In this document: piece after piece, positions 17,867 to 28,380 of the stretch
How positions within the stretch are numbered: the stretch's first letter is position 1
How the letters are laid out: the number at the start of each line of letters is the position of its first letter
NCBI RefSeq assembly: GCF_002205895.1
Contig: NZ_NJDE01000009.1
Span: 248,001 to 312,000, forward strand
From: Saccharibacillus sp. O23
GTDB taxonomy: Bacteria; Bacillota; Bacilli; Paenibacillales; Paenibacillaceae
Length of the DNA: 64,000 bases
Direction of reading: 5' to 3'
Notes under the pieces: model-generated
Databases searched by the model: none
Seen by the model: only the letters and a program-made list of their open reading frames with translations
Told to the model about the DNA's origin: nothing
Translations under genes and position numbers: made by a program

Positions 17867-18712
17867 TCAATTCGGCAGCGTCTCGTACAAGAACCCGGTG
17901 TCGCGTCCTGCATGCAGGGCGTCGGCGGATTTTCGAAGAAAATCGAGCGTCAGATCGGCTAGCGCATTGCCGAAGCTGAATCGTTTGACGCCCAGTTCTT
18001 GCAGGCGGGCGACCGAGGTCAATCCCGGCAGGGACATGACGTTCAGCGGGATCGGAGAAGCCGAAACGACGGCGGTTATATCCGCGTCTGCCGACAAACC
18101 GGGAACAAAGATCCCGTTCGCTCCGCTGTCGGCGTAAGCCCGCAGACGAAGCAGCGTTTCTTCGAGCGGTTCGGAGGTGCCGGGCATTAGATAGGTATCC
18201 GTTCGCGCATTGAGGAAAAAGCCGTCGAAGCCTCGGGCATCCAGCGCGCTTCGAATCGAATTCAGCAAGCGGGCATGTTCGGCGGTATCGCGCAGCCCGT
18301 TCCAGTCTTTGGGCGAGTCTTCGATATTGAGCCCGGCCGCTCCCGCGTCGGCGACGCGCAGCGCGTTATCGACGATCTCCGCGTGCGCCGAAGCGTAACC
18401 CGCTTCGATGTCCGCTGATACCGGAATATTCACGCGCTCCGCCATATCGCGAACGATCGACACCTGCCGCGCGAAAGGAACTTCTTCGCCGTCGCGCATG
18501 CCCGAAGCCCGAGCGATGCCGTAACTGGTGGTGCCGATCGCCGAGAACCCGGCTTGTTCCAAAGCGATTGCCGAAGCGGCGTCCCAAGCGTTGCCGAGAA
18601 ATAAGATCCCGTCTGTTTCATGCAGCTTGCGGAATTCGGCAATAGCTGCCGAAGAACGATTTGTCGTCGTCGGAGAAGAATTCAAGGGAAGATCGGTATC
18701 GCGAAGTTTCAT
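17867..18712 (-). CDS. Isocitrate lyase/PEP mutase family enzyme
   Basis: 281 residues from ATG 18712, 7 nt after AGGAGG. The barrel fold is shown by LFLGNAWDAASAIALEQAGF, VSADIEAGYA with metal-binding acids, GLNIEDSPKDW and FLNARTDTYL. The KKCGH catalytic loop of isocitrate and methylisocitrate lyases is absent, so it is more likely a PEP-mutase-like or oxaloacetate-type C-C hydrolase. No phosphonate gene lies nearby. Substrate unknown. Confidence 0.85.
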   Translation of the reverse strand: MKLRDTDLPLNSSPTTTNRSSAAIAEFRKLHETDGILFLGNAWDAASAIALEQAGFSAIGTTSYGIARASGMRDGEEVPFARQVSIVRDMAERVNIPVSADIEAGYASAHAEIVDNALRVADAGAAGLNIEDSPKDWNGLRDTAEHARLLNSIRSALDARGFDGFFLNARTDTYLMPGTSEPLEETLLRLRAYADSGANGIFVPGLSADADITAVVSASPIPLNVMSLPGLTSVARLQELGVKRFSFGNALADLTLDFLRKSADALHAGRDTGFLYETLPN

Positions 18713-18843
18713 CAAAACGCCTCCTGTTTTCTGGGTCGGTTCCAGTGTAAACGGAATTGCGCACCCTTGGCGTCCTGATTCTTGCGCTTAGCGTCGGTAT
18801 CGTTCGCCTGCCTGATCGCACGCTGCTGACGCTGCTTTCGGAT

Positions 18844-19782
18844 TCAGCCTTTTGGAACTTGGCTCTCCGACAGTAGCTCTACGGCTCGCAGATGTCGACG
18901 AAGCAATTCGTCTCGAACATGCGCGGGACGCACGACGGACACGTCCCCTCCGAAAGACATCAGAAACGCGTAGATCCGCTCGTCGACTTCCACGTCGATA
19001 AAGACCCGAATTCTGCCGTCCGCTTCCGTACGGATCGAAGCCGGATCGAGCTGGTCCCGCACCCGATAAGCGACAGCTTCCGAGAATAACGCTTCGACGG
19101 CGGGCCGCTGCCGTTCGTCGGGGAACCGTTCTTCGGCGGCCGAAGGCATCGCCGCGGCAGCAGGAAAGGCGCCGGGCACGAAACGAAGCTGCGTGACCCG
19201 TTTGATCTTGAACGTCTCGAAGCGTCCGTCCGCCTCTTCTTGGCTTGGCTTCCATCCTCTGAAATACCATGTATGATTCTTGAACACCAACTTGACGGGC
19301 AGAGCCGTTTCTTCGCTCGGGACCCCGTTGGAATCCACATAATGAAAAGCGAGCGGCTGGCGGGCGAAGATCGCCTGCTTGACCTTATTGAACAGTTCCA
19401 TTTCTTGATCCGGAATATTCTCCCAAGGCGAATGCTCGAATTCGATCCAGTCCAATTTGTGATCGAACAAGGTGGTCAGCCGCGTCAGCATCCGATTCCC
19501 GTTCAGATGGGGAATCGAGCTGACGCTGTACAAGCCGAGCAGAATCTCGTTCTGTTCTTCCTCGCTCAGCAGCGACTTGTCCATGACGTAGTTGTCCATC
19601 AGATGAATGCCGCCGTGTTTGCCGGCCGTCGCATACACGGGAATGCCGGCCGCGCTCAATCGGTCGATGTCCCGGTAGATCGTTCGGACGGACACCTCGA
19701 ACCGTCGCGCAAGTTCCGGAGCGGTGATCTTTTTCTCTTCCAACAGCAGCAGCAGAATCTTGAATAATCGGTTATGTTCCAT
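18844..19782 (-). CDS. YafY-type regulator with HTH_11 and WYL domains
   Basis: 312 residues, starting ATG 19782. An N-terminal winged helix (about 5-55, ITAPELARRFEVSVRTIYRDIDRLSAAGIPV) is followed by a WYL ligand-sensing domain (about 140-220, FHYVDSNG...HTWYFRGWKPS) and a WCX-type C-terminus. It diverges from the GH1 gene with 88 bp between starts and a TGACA-N5-TGTCA repeat there. It probably controls both genes; the effector is unknown. Confidence 0.9.
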   Translation of the reverse strand: MEHNRLFKILLLLLEEKKITAPELARRFEVSVRTIYRDIDRLSAAGIPVYATAGKHGGIHLMDNYVMDKSLLSEEEQNEILLGLYSVSSIPHLNGNRMLTRLTTLFDHKLDWIEFEHSPWENIPDQEMELFNKVKQAIFARQPLAFHYVDSNGVPSEETALPVKLVFKNHTWYFRGWKPSQEEADGRFETFKIKRVTQLRFVPGAFPAAAAMPSAAEERFPDERQRPAVEALFSEAVAYRVRDQLDPASIRTEADGRIRVFIDVEVDERIYAFLMSFGGDVSVVRPAHVRDELLRRHLRAVELLSESQVPKG

Positions 19783-19798
19783 AATCGGAATTATAACA

Positions 19799-21304
<1,506 letters not shown>

Positions 21305-21322
21305 GCCTTACGCGAATCGGCA

Positions 21323-22102
21323 TCAGGACGGAATCTTGGCCGCGGCGGATTGGATCGCCGCGGCGATTTGTTTCTCCCAGCCGTAAATCTTCTGCTGGGA
21401 AGCGTGGATCTTGTCGAGCTGGGCGTACATCAGCGTCAGCTCGGCCGCGGCCGTGATCGCGCCGCCGGATTTGACGGAAGCGCGGTACCGTTTGTAAGAC
21501 GCCGCACGCGTTTTATTGTAGGCGGCGATCGTTTTGTTTTCCGCCGTGACCTGCTTTTTGAGCGCCGCGACCGGCGTCAGCGCGTTTTTGACGACTTGGG
21601 CTTTGGCAGCCGCCTGTTTTTTGGCGGACGCCAGAGCTTCTTTTGTTTTCGCGATCTCCGATTTGGCGGCGTCGACCGACGGCTTGAGTTTATTGCGTTT
21701 GAGATCCAGCAGATCGGCGTTTTTCTTGTCTTTGCGTTTGCGGGCCTCGGCCGCCTGTTTGCCGAGATCGGCGTACTGTTTCAGCAGCGCGGCATGCTTG
21801 CTTTTCGCGGCGGCGGCCTCGGCGGCCAAGCGGTCGATCTTGGTTTTGTCGATGGCCTTGACGGCGGCGTTGACCGTCTTCAGCCGGGCTTCGCTGTTTT
21901 TGCGCAGCTCTTGGATCGCCTGCTTCTCGATTTTGTTGGCCGTCTCCAGCGCGGTATACCCGTCGTACAGCGCGTCGATGCCGGAGAGCGCGGCCGCCCA
22001 GGCGTCGCCGGCGGCAGAAGCGCGTCCCGAAGCCGGGAACGAGAAGGCAAGCGCGAAGATCAACAGCAGCGGTGTCAGACGATGGAATAAACGATTGGAC
22101 AT
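21323..22102 (-). CDS. Secreted coiled-coil protein of unknown function
   Basis: 259 residues from ATG 22102, 9 nt after TAAGGAG. The signal peptide ends near ASAAG (residue 32). The rest is almost wholly alpha-helical and Ala/Lys-rich (ETANKIEKQAIQELRKNSEARL, AAEAAAAKSKHAALLKQYADLG, AKSEIAKTKEALASAKKQAAAK), predicting a long coiled coil. No enzymatic motif was found. Wall-binding or septal roles are possible by analogy only. Its 112-nt leader contains a terminator with a competing hairpin, so expression may be controlled by attenuation. Confidence 0.8.
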   Translation of the reverse strand: MSNRLFHRLTPLLLIFALAFSFPASGRASAAGDAWAAALSGIDALYDGYTALETANKIEKQAIQELRKNSEARLKTVNAAVKAIDKTKIDRLAAEAAAAKSKHAALLKQYADLGKQAAEARKRKDKKNADLLDLKRNKLKPSVDAAKSEIAKTKEALASAKKQAAAKAQVVKNALTPVAALKKQVTAENKTIAAYNKTRAASYKRYRASVKSGGAITAAAELTLMYAQLDKIHASQQKIYGWEKQIAAAIQSAAAKIPS

Positions 22103-22136
22103 TCGAATTCACTCCTTAGACAGAAATGGAAGAACA

Positions 22137-22200
22137 CGCAAAAAAAGCACCCTGCGGAAAAAGGTCGGCAGACCTTCTCCGCAGGGTGCTTCCCTGCGCC
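22137..22200 (-). promoter_or_regulatory. Leader terminator with competing hairpin (candidate attenuator)
   Basis: On the minus strand a 12-bp stem (GCACCCTGCGGA / TCCGCAGGGTGC) plus an inner AGGTC/GACCT stem is followed by seven T residues (22146-22140). This is a strong intrinsic terminator between a promoter and the coiled-coil gene. Just upstream, CGCAGGG (22198-22192) can pair with the CCCTGCG of the terminator's left arm with a 5-nt loop. Segment 2 can thus pair with 1 or 3, as in attenuators. Confidence 0.65.
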
Positions 22201-22220
22201 GTTCAATTAAGATTGCCCTC

Positions 22221-22250
22221 ACTATAGCACGAGCGTTCTCGGGCTGTCAA
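22221..22250 (-). promoter_or_regulatory. Sigma-A promoter of the coiled-coil gene
   Basis: TTGACA (22250-22245), 18 bp, TATAGT (22226-22221). Transcription would start near 22214, about 15 nt before the attenuator hairpins. Confidence 0.75.
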
Positions 22251-22414
22251 CGAAAAAGGAACGAATGTTCCCTGGATCGGAACGCGGCGAATCCGCCACT
22301 GAACGTTACGCGCCGAATATGATACACTGGCAGTCGGGACCCGAAGCGAGCCGCCGTTTTTTTCGGTCCGCGCAAGGTCGTTATTCAAGCTTACGCCAGA
22401 AGGAGAATGGATTC

Positions 22415-23173
22415 GTGAAATTGATTTCTTGGAACGTCAACGGTCTGCGAGCGGCCGTCAATAAAGGCTTTAACGAATATTTCGAACTTCAGGATGCCGA
22501 CATCTTCTGCGTGCAGGAGACGAAGCTTCAAGAAGGGCAGATCAAGCTCGAACCGACCCGCGAATATTATCAATATTGGAATTACGCGTTGAAGAAAGGC
22601 TACTCTGGCACCGCCGTGTTTACCAAAGTCCGTCCGCTGTCCGTGCGCTACGGCATGGAGACCGATTCCGAAGACGAAGGCCGGATTTTGACGCTCGAAT
22701 TCGAAGGATTTTACCTCGTCAACGTCTATACGCCCAACGCCAAACGCGACTTGACCCGTCTGCCGTACCGGTTGGAATGGGAAGACCGTTTCCGCGATTA
22801 TCTGCTGAAGCTCGATGCGGACAAGCCGGTCATCGTCTGCGGCGATCTGAACGTGGCCCATCAAGAGATCGATCTGAAAAACGCGCGCGCGAATATCGGC
22901 AATTCCGGATTTACGCACGAAGAACGCGGCAAGATGACCGAGCTGCTGAACGCCGGTTTCCTCGACACGTTCCGTTATTTCCATCCGGATACGCAAGACG
23001 TCTACAGTTGGTGGTCCTACATGCCGAAGGTCCGAGAACGGAACATCGGCTGGAGAATCGATTATTTCCTCGCTTCCGAACGTCTGGCGCCGAAGCTTAC
23101 GGGCGCGCGGATCGACTGCCTGATTACCGGAAGCGACCATTGCCCGGTCATCTTGGAGACGGAAGACCTGTAA
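22415..23173 (+). CDS. exoA: Exodeoxyribonuclease III / AP endonuclease
   Basis: 252 residues from GTG 22415 with AGAAGGAG upstream; longer readings would run into the divergent promoter. It nicks at abasic sites and removes 3' blocking groups in base excision repair. Motifs are LISWNVNGLRA (metal-binding Asn), FCVQETKL (Glu), NVYTPNA, VCGDLNVAH (Asp/Asn), WWSYMPKVRERNIGWRIDYFL and the terminal GSDHCPV (Asp-His). The length is typical. The transporter gene follows after 23 bp. Confidence 0.95.
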   Translation: MKLISWNVNGLRAAVNKGFNEYFELQDADIFCVQETKLQEGQIKLEPTREYYQYWNYALKKGYSGTAVFTKVRPLSVRYGMETDSEDEGRILTLEFEGFYLVNVYTPNAKRDLTRLPYRLEWEDRFRDYLLKLDADKPVIVCGDLNVAHQEIDLKNARANIGNSGFTHEERGKMTELLNAGFLDTFRYFHPDTQDVYSWWSYMPKVRERNIGWRIDYFLASERLAPKLTGARIDCLITGSDHCPVILETEDL

Positions 23174-23196
23174 CTTAGAGAGAAAGAGGGATTCGT

Positions 23197-24477
23197 ATGG
23201 ACCATCAAGCGATCTGGGCGATCGCGATTTTCCTGATCGTGTACGCGCTGATCATCTCCGAGAAGATTCACCGGACGATTGTGGCGATGGCGGGCGGAGC
23301 GGCGCTGCTGCTACTCGGGATCGTGGATCAGGAAACGGCGCTGCACCATATCGATTTCAACACTTTAGGATTGTTGATCGGCATGATGATTATCGTGGGC
23401 GTTACGGCCGAGACCGGATTATTCAATTATATGGCGATCTGGGCGGCTAAAAAAGCGAAAGGCAGTCCGGTCGCGATCTTGATCGCGCTATTCCTCATTA
23501 CGGCGATCTGCTCGGCGTTTCTGGATAACGTGACGACGGTGCTGCTGATCGTACCGGTCACGTTCAGCATTACGAGGCAGCTTCGCGTTCCGGTATTCCC
23601 GTATCTGCTGACGCAGGTGCTGGGATCGAATATCGGCGGGACGGCGACTTTGATCGGCGATCCGCCGAACATCATGATCGGAAGCGCCGTTCCGGAGCTG
23701 ACGTTCATGGCGTTTATCGCCAACCTGACGCCGGTCATTCTGATCATTCTCGTCGTCTTGGTCCCGATCTTCGTCGCGTTGTTCCGCAAGCAGTTGAAAA
23801 CGACTCCGGAACTGCGGCAGGGGATCATGGAATTGGACGAGAAAGAGCTGCTGGAAGACCGGAAGATGCTCCGAAAATGTTTGGCCGTGCTCGGCTTGAC
23901 GGTGCTCGGATTTTTCCTGCATCAAAGTTTCGGTTGGGAGTCGGCGACGGTGGCGATGTCGGGCGCTTTTCTGCTGCTGCTGATGACCGGCGAACGCACG
24001 ATGGAGCAGGCGCTTGCCCGGGTGGAATGGACCACGCTGTTTTTCTTCGTCGGATTATTCGTGCTGGTCGCCGGGTTGGTGGAGACGGGCGTCATTACGG
24101 TGTTGGCCGAGAAAGCCGTCAATCTTACCGGAGGAGACGCGGTAGCCGCTTCGATGCTGATCCTATGGTTCAGCGCGTTGGCGTCGGCGTTCCTCGATAA
24201 TATTCCGTTCGTCGCCACCATGATTCCGCTGATCCGGGATATGGGCGACATGGGGATCTCGAATCTGGAACCGCTGTGGTGGAGCCTTGCGCTCGGCGCG
24301 TGTCTCGGCGGCAACGGCACGCTCATCGGAGCGAGCGCCAACTTGATCGTGGCCGGCCTGTCCGCCAAAGAAGGCAAGCCGATCACTTTCATGAAGTTTT
24401 TGAAATACGGATTTCCGATCATGCTGCTGACGGTGGCGATCTCGAGCGTTTATGTCTATCTGCGTTACCTGATGTAA
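23197..24477 (+). CDS. ArsB/NhaD-superfamily ion transporter
   Basis: Integral membrane protein, 426 residues with roughly ten to twelve helices in two similar halves. Each half contains a helix-break motif: FLDNVTTVLLIVP in the first and FLDNIPFVATMIP in the second, with GGTATLIGDPPNIMIG and GGNGTLIGASANLIVAG. This is the ion transporter superfamily fold (ArsB, NhaD, citrate/divalent carriers). No ArsA, ArsR or arsenate reductase gene is close, so arsenite is not implied; anion or sodium/proton exchange remains open. Confidence 0.88.
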   Translation: MDHQAIWAIAIFLIVYALIISEKIHRTIVAMAGGAALLLLGIVDQETALHHIDFNTLGLLIGMMIIVGVTAETGLFNYMAIWAAKKAKGSPVAILIALFLITAICSAFLDNVTTVLLIVPVTFSITRQLRVPVFPYLLTQVLGSNIGGTATLIGDPPNIMIGSAVPELTFMAFIANLTPVILIILVVLVPIFVALFRKQLKTTPELRQGIMELDEKELLEDRKMLRKCLAVLGLTVLGFFLHQSFGWESATVAMSGAFLLLLMTGERTMEQALARVEWTTLFFFVGLFVLVAGLVETGVITVLAEKAVNLTGGDAVAASMLILWFSALASAFLDNIPFVATMIPLIRDMGDMGISNLEPLWWSLALGACLGGNGTLIGASANLIVAGLSAKEGKPITFMKFLKYGFPIMLLTVAISSVYVYLRYLM

Positions 24478-24508
24478 TGTTCTTAAGCGCATAAAGGAGG
24501 ACTCGGAC

Positions 24509-24790
24509 ATGTTGAAGTACAGATACGACGAGCGATGGATGAATATCGAAGAGACCCGCAGCGAAGGCGATATCGAATTCAAGATCCGATTGTCGGAAGA
24601 CCATCCGTACCGGGAGAACGCCAAAGCGGTCCGTAGGCATTTCGAGAGCGATCGGGATTATACGGACGTGATCTTTTATACGTATCCCGACCGGACCTAC
24701 AAAGTCATCGTGCGCGAAGATCATTACGACGAGTTCCTGCTCGCTTTGATGGCGAACCGTCTGCTTCGAGCAGTCGAATGGGAATCTTGA
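24509..24790 (+). CDS. Small conserved-looking protein, function unknown
   Basis: 93 residues from ATG 24509 behind AAAGGAGG. Charged and aromatic-rich with no membrane segment or signal peptide; the C-terminal half (YTDVIFYTYPDRTYKVIVREDHYDEFLLALMANRLLRAVEW) reads like a compact alpha/beta domain. It follows the transporter by 31 bp and is closed by a terminator, so it is probably co-transcribed. I do not recognise a family. Confidence 0.75.
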   Translation: MLKYRYDERWMNIEETRSEGDIEFKIRLSEDHPYRENAKAVRRHFESDRDYTDVIFYTYPDRTYKVIVREDHYDEFLLALMANRLLRAVEWES

Positions 24791-24795
24791 TCGCA

Positions 24796-24827
24796 AGGCG
24801 CGCTTCCCGGCGAAGCGCGCCTTTTTT
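24796..24827 (+). terminator. Terminator of the transporter operon
   Basis: AGGCGCGCTT / AAGCGCGCCT stem, 7-nt loop, six T. Confidence 0.88.
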
Positions 24828-24892
24828 GCGTATCGCTCGATTCCAAAGCGCTTTCTTTAATTTGTACACGTCATCTTTAGTTTTCGCTCTTA

Positions 24893-24908
24893 TTGAAAGG
24901 GTTTACAT
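24893..24908 (+). promoter_or_regulatory. cre-like site before the YesM/YesN operon
   Basis: TTGAAAGGGTTTACAT fits the CcpA consensus WTGNAANCGNWNNCAW with one mismatch. A near-copy, TTGAAAGTGCTTCCAT, lies at 29051 before the binding-protein gene. Upstream of both is a TTTGTAC-containing element 32-35 bp away. An AAAGCGCTTT palindrome at 24845-24854 may be a second site. Confidence 0.5.
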
Positions 24909-25028
24909 GCACTATCGTAAAAAGATAAAGGGAACGATACCATGGAAGTTTTATGTCCGGTTCAGGTGGACAGATAACCGCCGGAGTGCGAAAATAATCG
25001 AAAAAACACGACATGAAGGGGCTGAAGT

Positions 25029-26882
25029 ATGGATATTTGGGGTTTTTACCGGAGAACCGTCAAAAACAATCTGTTTACCAAAACCATTCTGCTGTTTTCC
25101 TTCATCACGATCGTGACCGTTATCGGATTCTCTTATTTCATGTTCGTATCCATGTCGCAAACGGCGGTGCGGCGCGAACTGGATAATCAACGGGCCGCCA
25201 TGTCCGCGATCGACCGTTATATCGGGCTGCGGATCGGCGAAGCGCAATCGATCATGCCGGACATTTATCGGGACGACGCGCTGTCGCTGGATCTGTCCTA
25301 CTTTTTGCTCCATCCGTATTCCGACTATCTGAGCTATCGCCTCGATCGCTATTCGCAGACGGGTCTCGATTCGGCCAATGCCCGCAAGCATATGGAGAAC
25401 GTGCTGAGCAGCGAACCGGATATCCGCATGCTCGTGCTCTACAGCAGCGAACAGCAGACGCTCTATTCTTTCGCCGACAACGGCGAATTCCGTACGGTTC
25501 CGGTCAATGCTTCGCAATCTTACGTGCCGGACGCGATGGCGATCGAGAACGCGAACGTCTCGAAGCCGAACGCTTGGGTCAGCCGGACGCTGGGACAGAA
25601 CTCGCAGGCGATGTATTCGATCACGGTGCCGGTCAACGACAAACAAACGCTGAAAAATCTGGGGCAGCTCACCGTTTGGTTCGATTCCGCCCGGCTGTCG
25701 GGCGCTTTGACCGCTTACGAGCAGGAATTCAAAGGCGATTTGTTCGTGTTGTCCGCGGACGGCCAAGTCTTGTTCGATACGTCGGGAATCTATTACGGGC
25801 AAAAGTTTCCTTACGCGAAGCGGCTGGAATCGGTCTATGACGTCACTTCTTCGGGACCGGCGCCGGAAGGCGGGTTGTATTTCAACAAGTTGGCATCGAC
25901 TTCGGGCGGGTATACGGTGGCCGGGATCATGACGCAGCAGGAGGCGGCCGAATCCTACCGGAATCTGAGGGGAACGATTCTGACGCTGGGCGCGGTCTGT
26001 ATTTTATTCGCCGTTTTGGTTCCTTCGCTGTTCATTTTCAATTTCGCCAAACGGACGAACCGGATCATCCGGCTGACGCAGCGGGTGAAGCGGGGCGATC
26101 TGAAAACGCGGATTCGCGATTCGAAAGAAGACGAACTCGGACAGATCGCGACCAGCTTCGACGATATGCTCGACGAACTGAATCTGTACATCGATCGGGT
26201 CTACAAAGCGGATATCAAGCAGCAGCATGCGGAACTTGCCGCGCTTCAAGCGAGGATCAATCCGCATTTTCTGTACAACACGCTGGAAGTGATCCGGATG
26301 CGCGCCGTCTCGCAAGGAGCGCGGGACGTGGGCGAGATGATCTACAGTCTGTCCATGCTGTTCAAGAGTTTCGTGCAGCAGAAGGAACGGCATACGCTCA
26401 AAGAAGAACTCGAAGCCTGCCGCTTGTATCTGGAACTGTTCCGGATTCGTTACAAAGACCGGCTGGCGTACGATATTCAGATCGAACCCGGGCTGCAGGA
26501 CGTCGAAGTGCCGAGATTGTCGGTACAGCCGATCGTGGAAAATTATATCGTTCACGGTATCCGCAGCCGCGACGAAGACAATCGCATCGTCATCTTCGCG
26601 ACCCGGGAGCAGGGAGATATCGCGGTTCGGGTACGCGATAACGGACGAGGCATCCCGGCCGATAAACTGAACGAACTGCGCGGCGGATTGGCCGGCGGCG
26701 AAGACGACGCGGAAGGCGGGTTCGGCCTGCGGAGCGTGCATGAACGGCTGCGGCTGCTGTACGGTTCGGAATACGGGATCGCGGTACACAGCAAAGGAAC
26801 GGGACAAGGTACGTCGGTAGAGATCCGGTATCCCGATCCGGGAGAGGGGGAAGGACATGTACAACGTATTTCTGGTGGATGA
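25029..26882 (+). CDS. YesM-type sensor histidine kinase
   Basis: 617 residues. TM1 is at about 19-40, then a large extracellular sensor of about 260 residues, TM2 at about 308-332, a HAMP domain, and the His_kinase domain with the phospho-acceptor near H413 in RINPHFLYNTLEVIRM. The HATPase_c domain carries VQPIVENYIVHG and RDNGRGIP. Kinases of this class pair with AraC-type regulators and control adjacent sugar ABC genes. The 3' end overlaps the response regulator by 26 bp. Confidence 0.93.
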   Translation: MDIWGFYRRTVKNNLFTKTILLFSFITIVTVIGFSYFMFVSMSQTAVRRELDNQRAAMSAIDRYIGLRIGEAQSIMPDIYRDDALSLDLSYFLLHPYSDYLSYRLDRYSQTGLDSANARKHMENVLSSEPDIRMLVLYSSEQQTLYSFADNGEFRTVPVNASQSYVPDAMAIENANVSKPNAWVSRTLGQNSQAMYSITVPVNDKQTLKNLGQLTVWFDSARLSGALTAYEQEFKGDLFVLSADGQVLFDTSGIYYGQKFPYAKRLESVYDVTSSGPAPEGGLYFNKLASTSGGYTVAGIMTQQEAAESYRNLRGTILTLGAVCILFAVLVPSLFIFNFAKRTNRIIRLTQRVKRGDLKTRIRDSKEDELGQIATSFDDMLDELNLYIDRVYKADIKQQHAELAALQARINPHFLYNTLEVIRMRAVSQGARDVGEMIYSLSMLFKSFVQQKERHTLKEELEACRLYLELFRIRYKDRLAYDIQIEPGLQDVEVPRLSVQPIVENYIVHGIRSRDEDNRIVIFATREQGDIAVRVRDNGRGIPADKLNELRGGLAGGEDDAEGGFGLRSVHERLRLLYGSEYGIAVHSKGTGQGTSVEIRYPDPGEGEGHVQRISGG

Positions 26883-28380
26883 CGAACCGTTTATTACGGA
26901 AGGTCTGGAGGACCTGATCGATTGGGCTTCGTTCGGACTGAAGATCGCCGGCAGCGCGCAGGACGGAAGGGAGGCGCTCGAAGCGCTGAAGCATACGCCC
27001 GCGGATCTGCTGATTACGGATATCTCCATGCCGGAGATGACGGGACTCGAACTGATCCGGCGAATCCGCGAGGTACGACCGGAATTGAAGGTGATCGTGC
27101 TGAGCGGCTTCAACGAGTTCGATTATCTCAAAGAAGGCATGAAGCTCGGCATCGAAAATTATCTGCTCAAACCGATCAACGTGGAAGAATTGGAAGCGAC
27201 GCTCGAAGGCGTGACGGAGAAGCTGCGCCGGGCGGAACGCGAAGAGAAGTTCGACGCGTTCGGCGCGCGGATCATCCGCGACAACGTGCTGCACCGGTGG
27301 CTGACCGGGCAGATCTCTCAGGCCGAATTCGCCGAGCGCGCGGGGCTGATGGGCCTGACGTTCCGGCATCCGCGGCTGGCGGTGCTGATCCTGCGCGCTG
27401 AGCAGGGCGGCGACGAGTTGGCGCGTCGCGCGGAAGAGGTCTTGGAAGACGAAGGGGACTGCGTCGTCTTCCGGGATATGGACGGCGACGCGGCCGTCGT
27501 GGTGCCGCTCGCCGAAGGCGAGGGGCGGGAGCGGCTGCTCAGCGTCGCAAGGAAGCTCGAAGAGCGGCTCGGCGACGCCGGCCTGCGCATCGGTGCGGGC
27601 GGCGCGGGACCGCTGCCGCAGCACGGCCCGGCCAGCCGGGCGGAGGCCAAAAAAGCGCTGGAATACGCGCTGGTCGACCCGGAGCGTCGGCTGTTCGAGT
27701 ACGCGCCGCCGGCTGAAGGCGGGGCGGCGGAGGGCGCGTCCGTGCCGGCGCGCGCGGACTTGGGGCGGGAATATGCCCGCCTGGTGCTCGCGCGCGACCA
27801 AGGCGAGCTGGCGCGGCGGATCGGCGAAGACTTCGCCGAGCTGAGCCGGGCGGAAGGCATGACGCCCGGGGAACTTCAGAATCTCGCGCTGGGCGTCTGC
27901 GCGGATTTCCGCGCCGTGCTGCGCGAGGTCAAGCGCGAAGACGACGGCGAGCCGCTGCTTCAGATGCTCGAGCGCATCCGCGCCGCTTCGCATATGGAAG
28001 AATTGATCGAAGCCGTGCGCCGCGCGGCCGAAGAAACGGTCGGACTGCTCAGCCGCGACAACCGCAGCCCCGTGATCCAGCAGGTGCTCGGCCATATCGC
28101 CGCCCATTACGGCGAAGAATTGTCGCTGAAGATGCTGGGCTCGCAGTATCATATCCATCCGGTCTACCTCGGCCAACTTTTCCATAAGGAGACGGGCGAG
28201 ACGTTTACCGATTACCTCAACAAATACCGGATCGAACGCGCCAAAGAGAAGCTCCGCACGACCAGCCAGAAAGTGCAGGACATCTCCCGCAGCGTCGGTT
28301 ACTGGGAGACCGGTTATTTCTACAAACAATTCCGCAAATACGTCGGCATCTCGCCGATGGAGTATAAAGCGCTCCAATGA
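26857..28380 (+). CDS. YesN-type response regulator, AraC family
   Basis: 507 residues with ATG 26857 inside the kinase gene. The receiver domain (1-120) has DDE at the start, phospho-acceptor D55 in LLITDISMPEM and the lysine of NYLLKP. A middle region of about 270 residues is unrecognised and unusually GC-rich (about 27.3-28.0 kb). The C-terminal AraC DNA-binding domain (about 405-505) includes IHPVYLGQLFHKETGETFTDYLNKYRI and GYWETGYFYKQFRKYVGISP. It should activate the transporter and hydrolase genes that follow. Confidence 0.93.
   Translation: MYNVFLVDDEPFITEGLEDLIDWASFGLKIAGSAQDGREALEALKHTPADLLITDISMPEMTGLELIRRIREVRPELKVIVLSGFNEFDYLKEGMKLGIENYLLKPINVEELEATLEGVTEKLRRAEREEKFDAFGARIIRDNVLHRWLTGQISQAEFAERAGLMGLTFRHPRLAVLILRAEQGGDELARRAEEVLEDEGDCVVFRDMDGDAAVVVPLAEGEGRERLLSVARKLEERLGDAGLRIGAGGAGPLPQHGPASRAEAKKALEYALVDPERRLFEYAPPAEGGAAEGASVPARADLGREYARLVLARDQGELARRIGEDFAELSRAEGMTPGELQNLALGVCADFRAVLREVKREDDGEPLLQMLERIRAASHMEELIEAVRRAAEETVGLLSRDNRSPVIQQVLGHIAAHYGEELSLKMLGSQYHIHPVYLGQLFHKETGETFTDYLNKYRIERAKEKLRTTSQKVQDISRSVGYWETGYFYKQFRKYVGISPMEYKALQ

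Noticed and set aside
17867-18712. Methylisocitrate lyase PrpB
   Set aside because: The KKCGH-type catalytic loop is missing, and no propionate-pathway gene is near.
23197-24477. Arsenite efflux pump ArsB
   Set aside because: Fold and motifs fit the superfamily, but no ars gene is adjacent, so the specific name is not supported.
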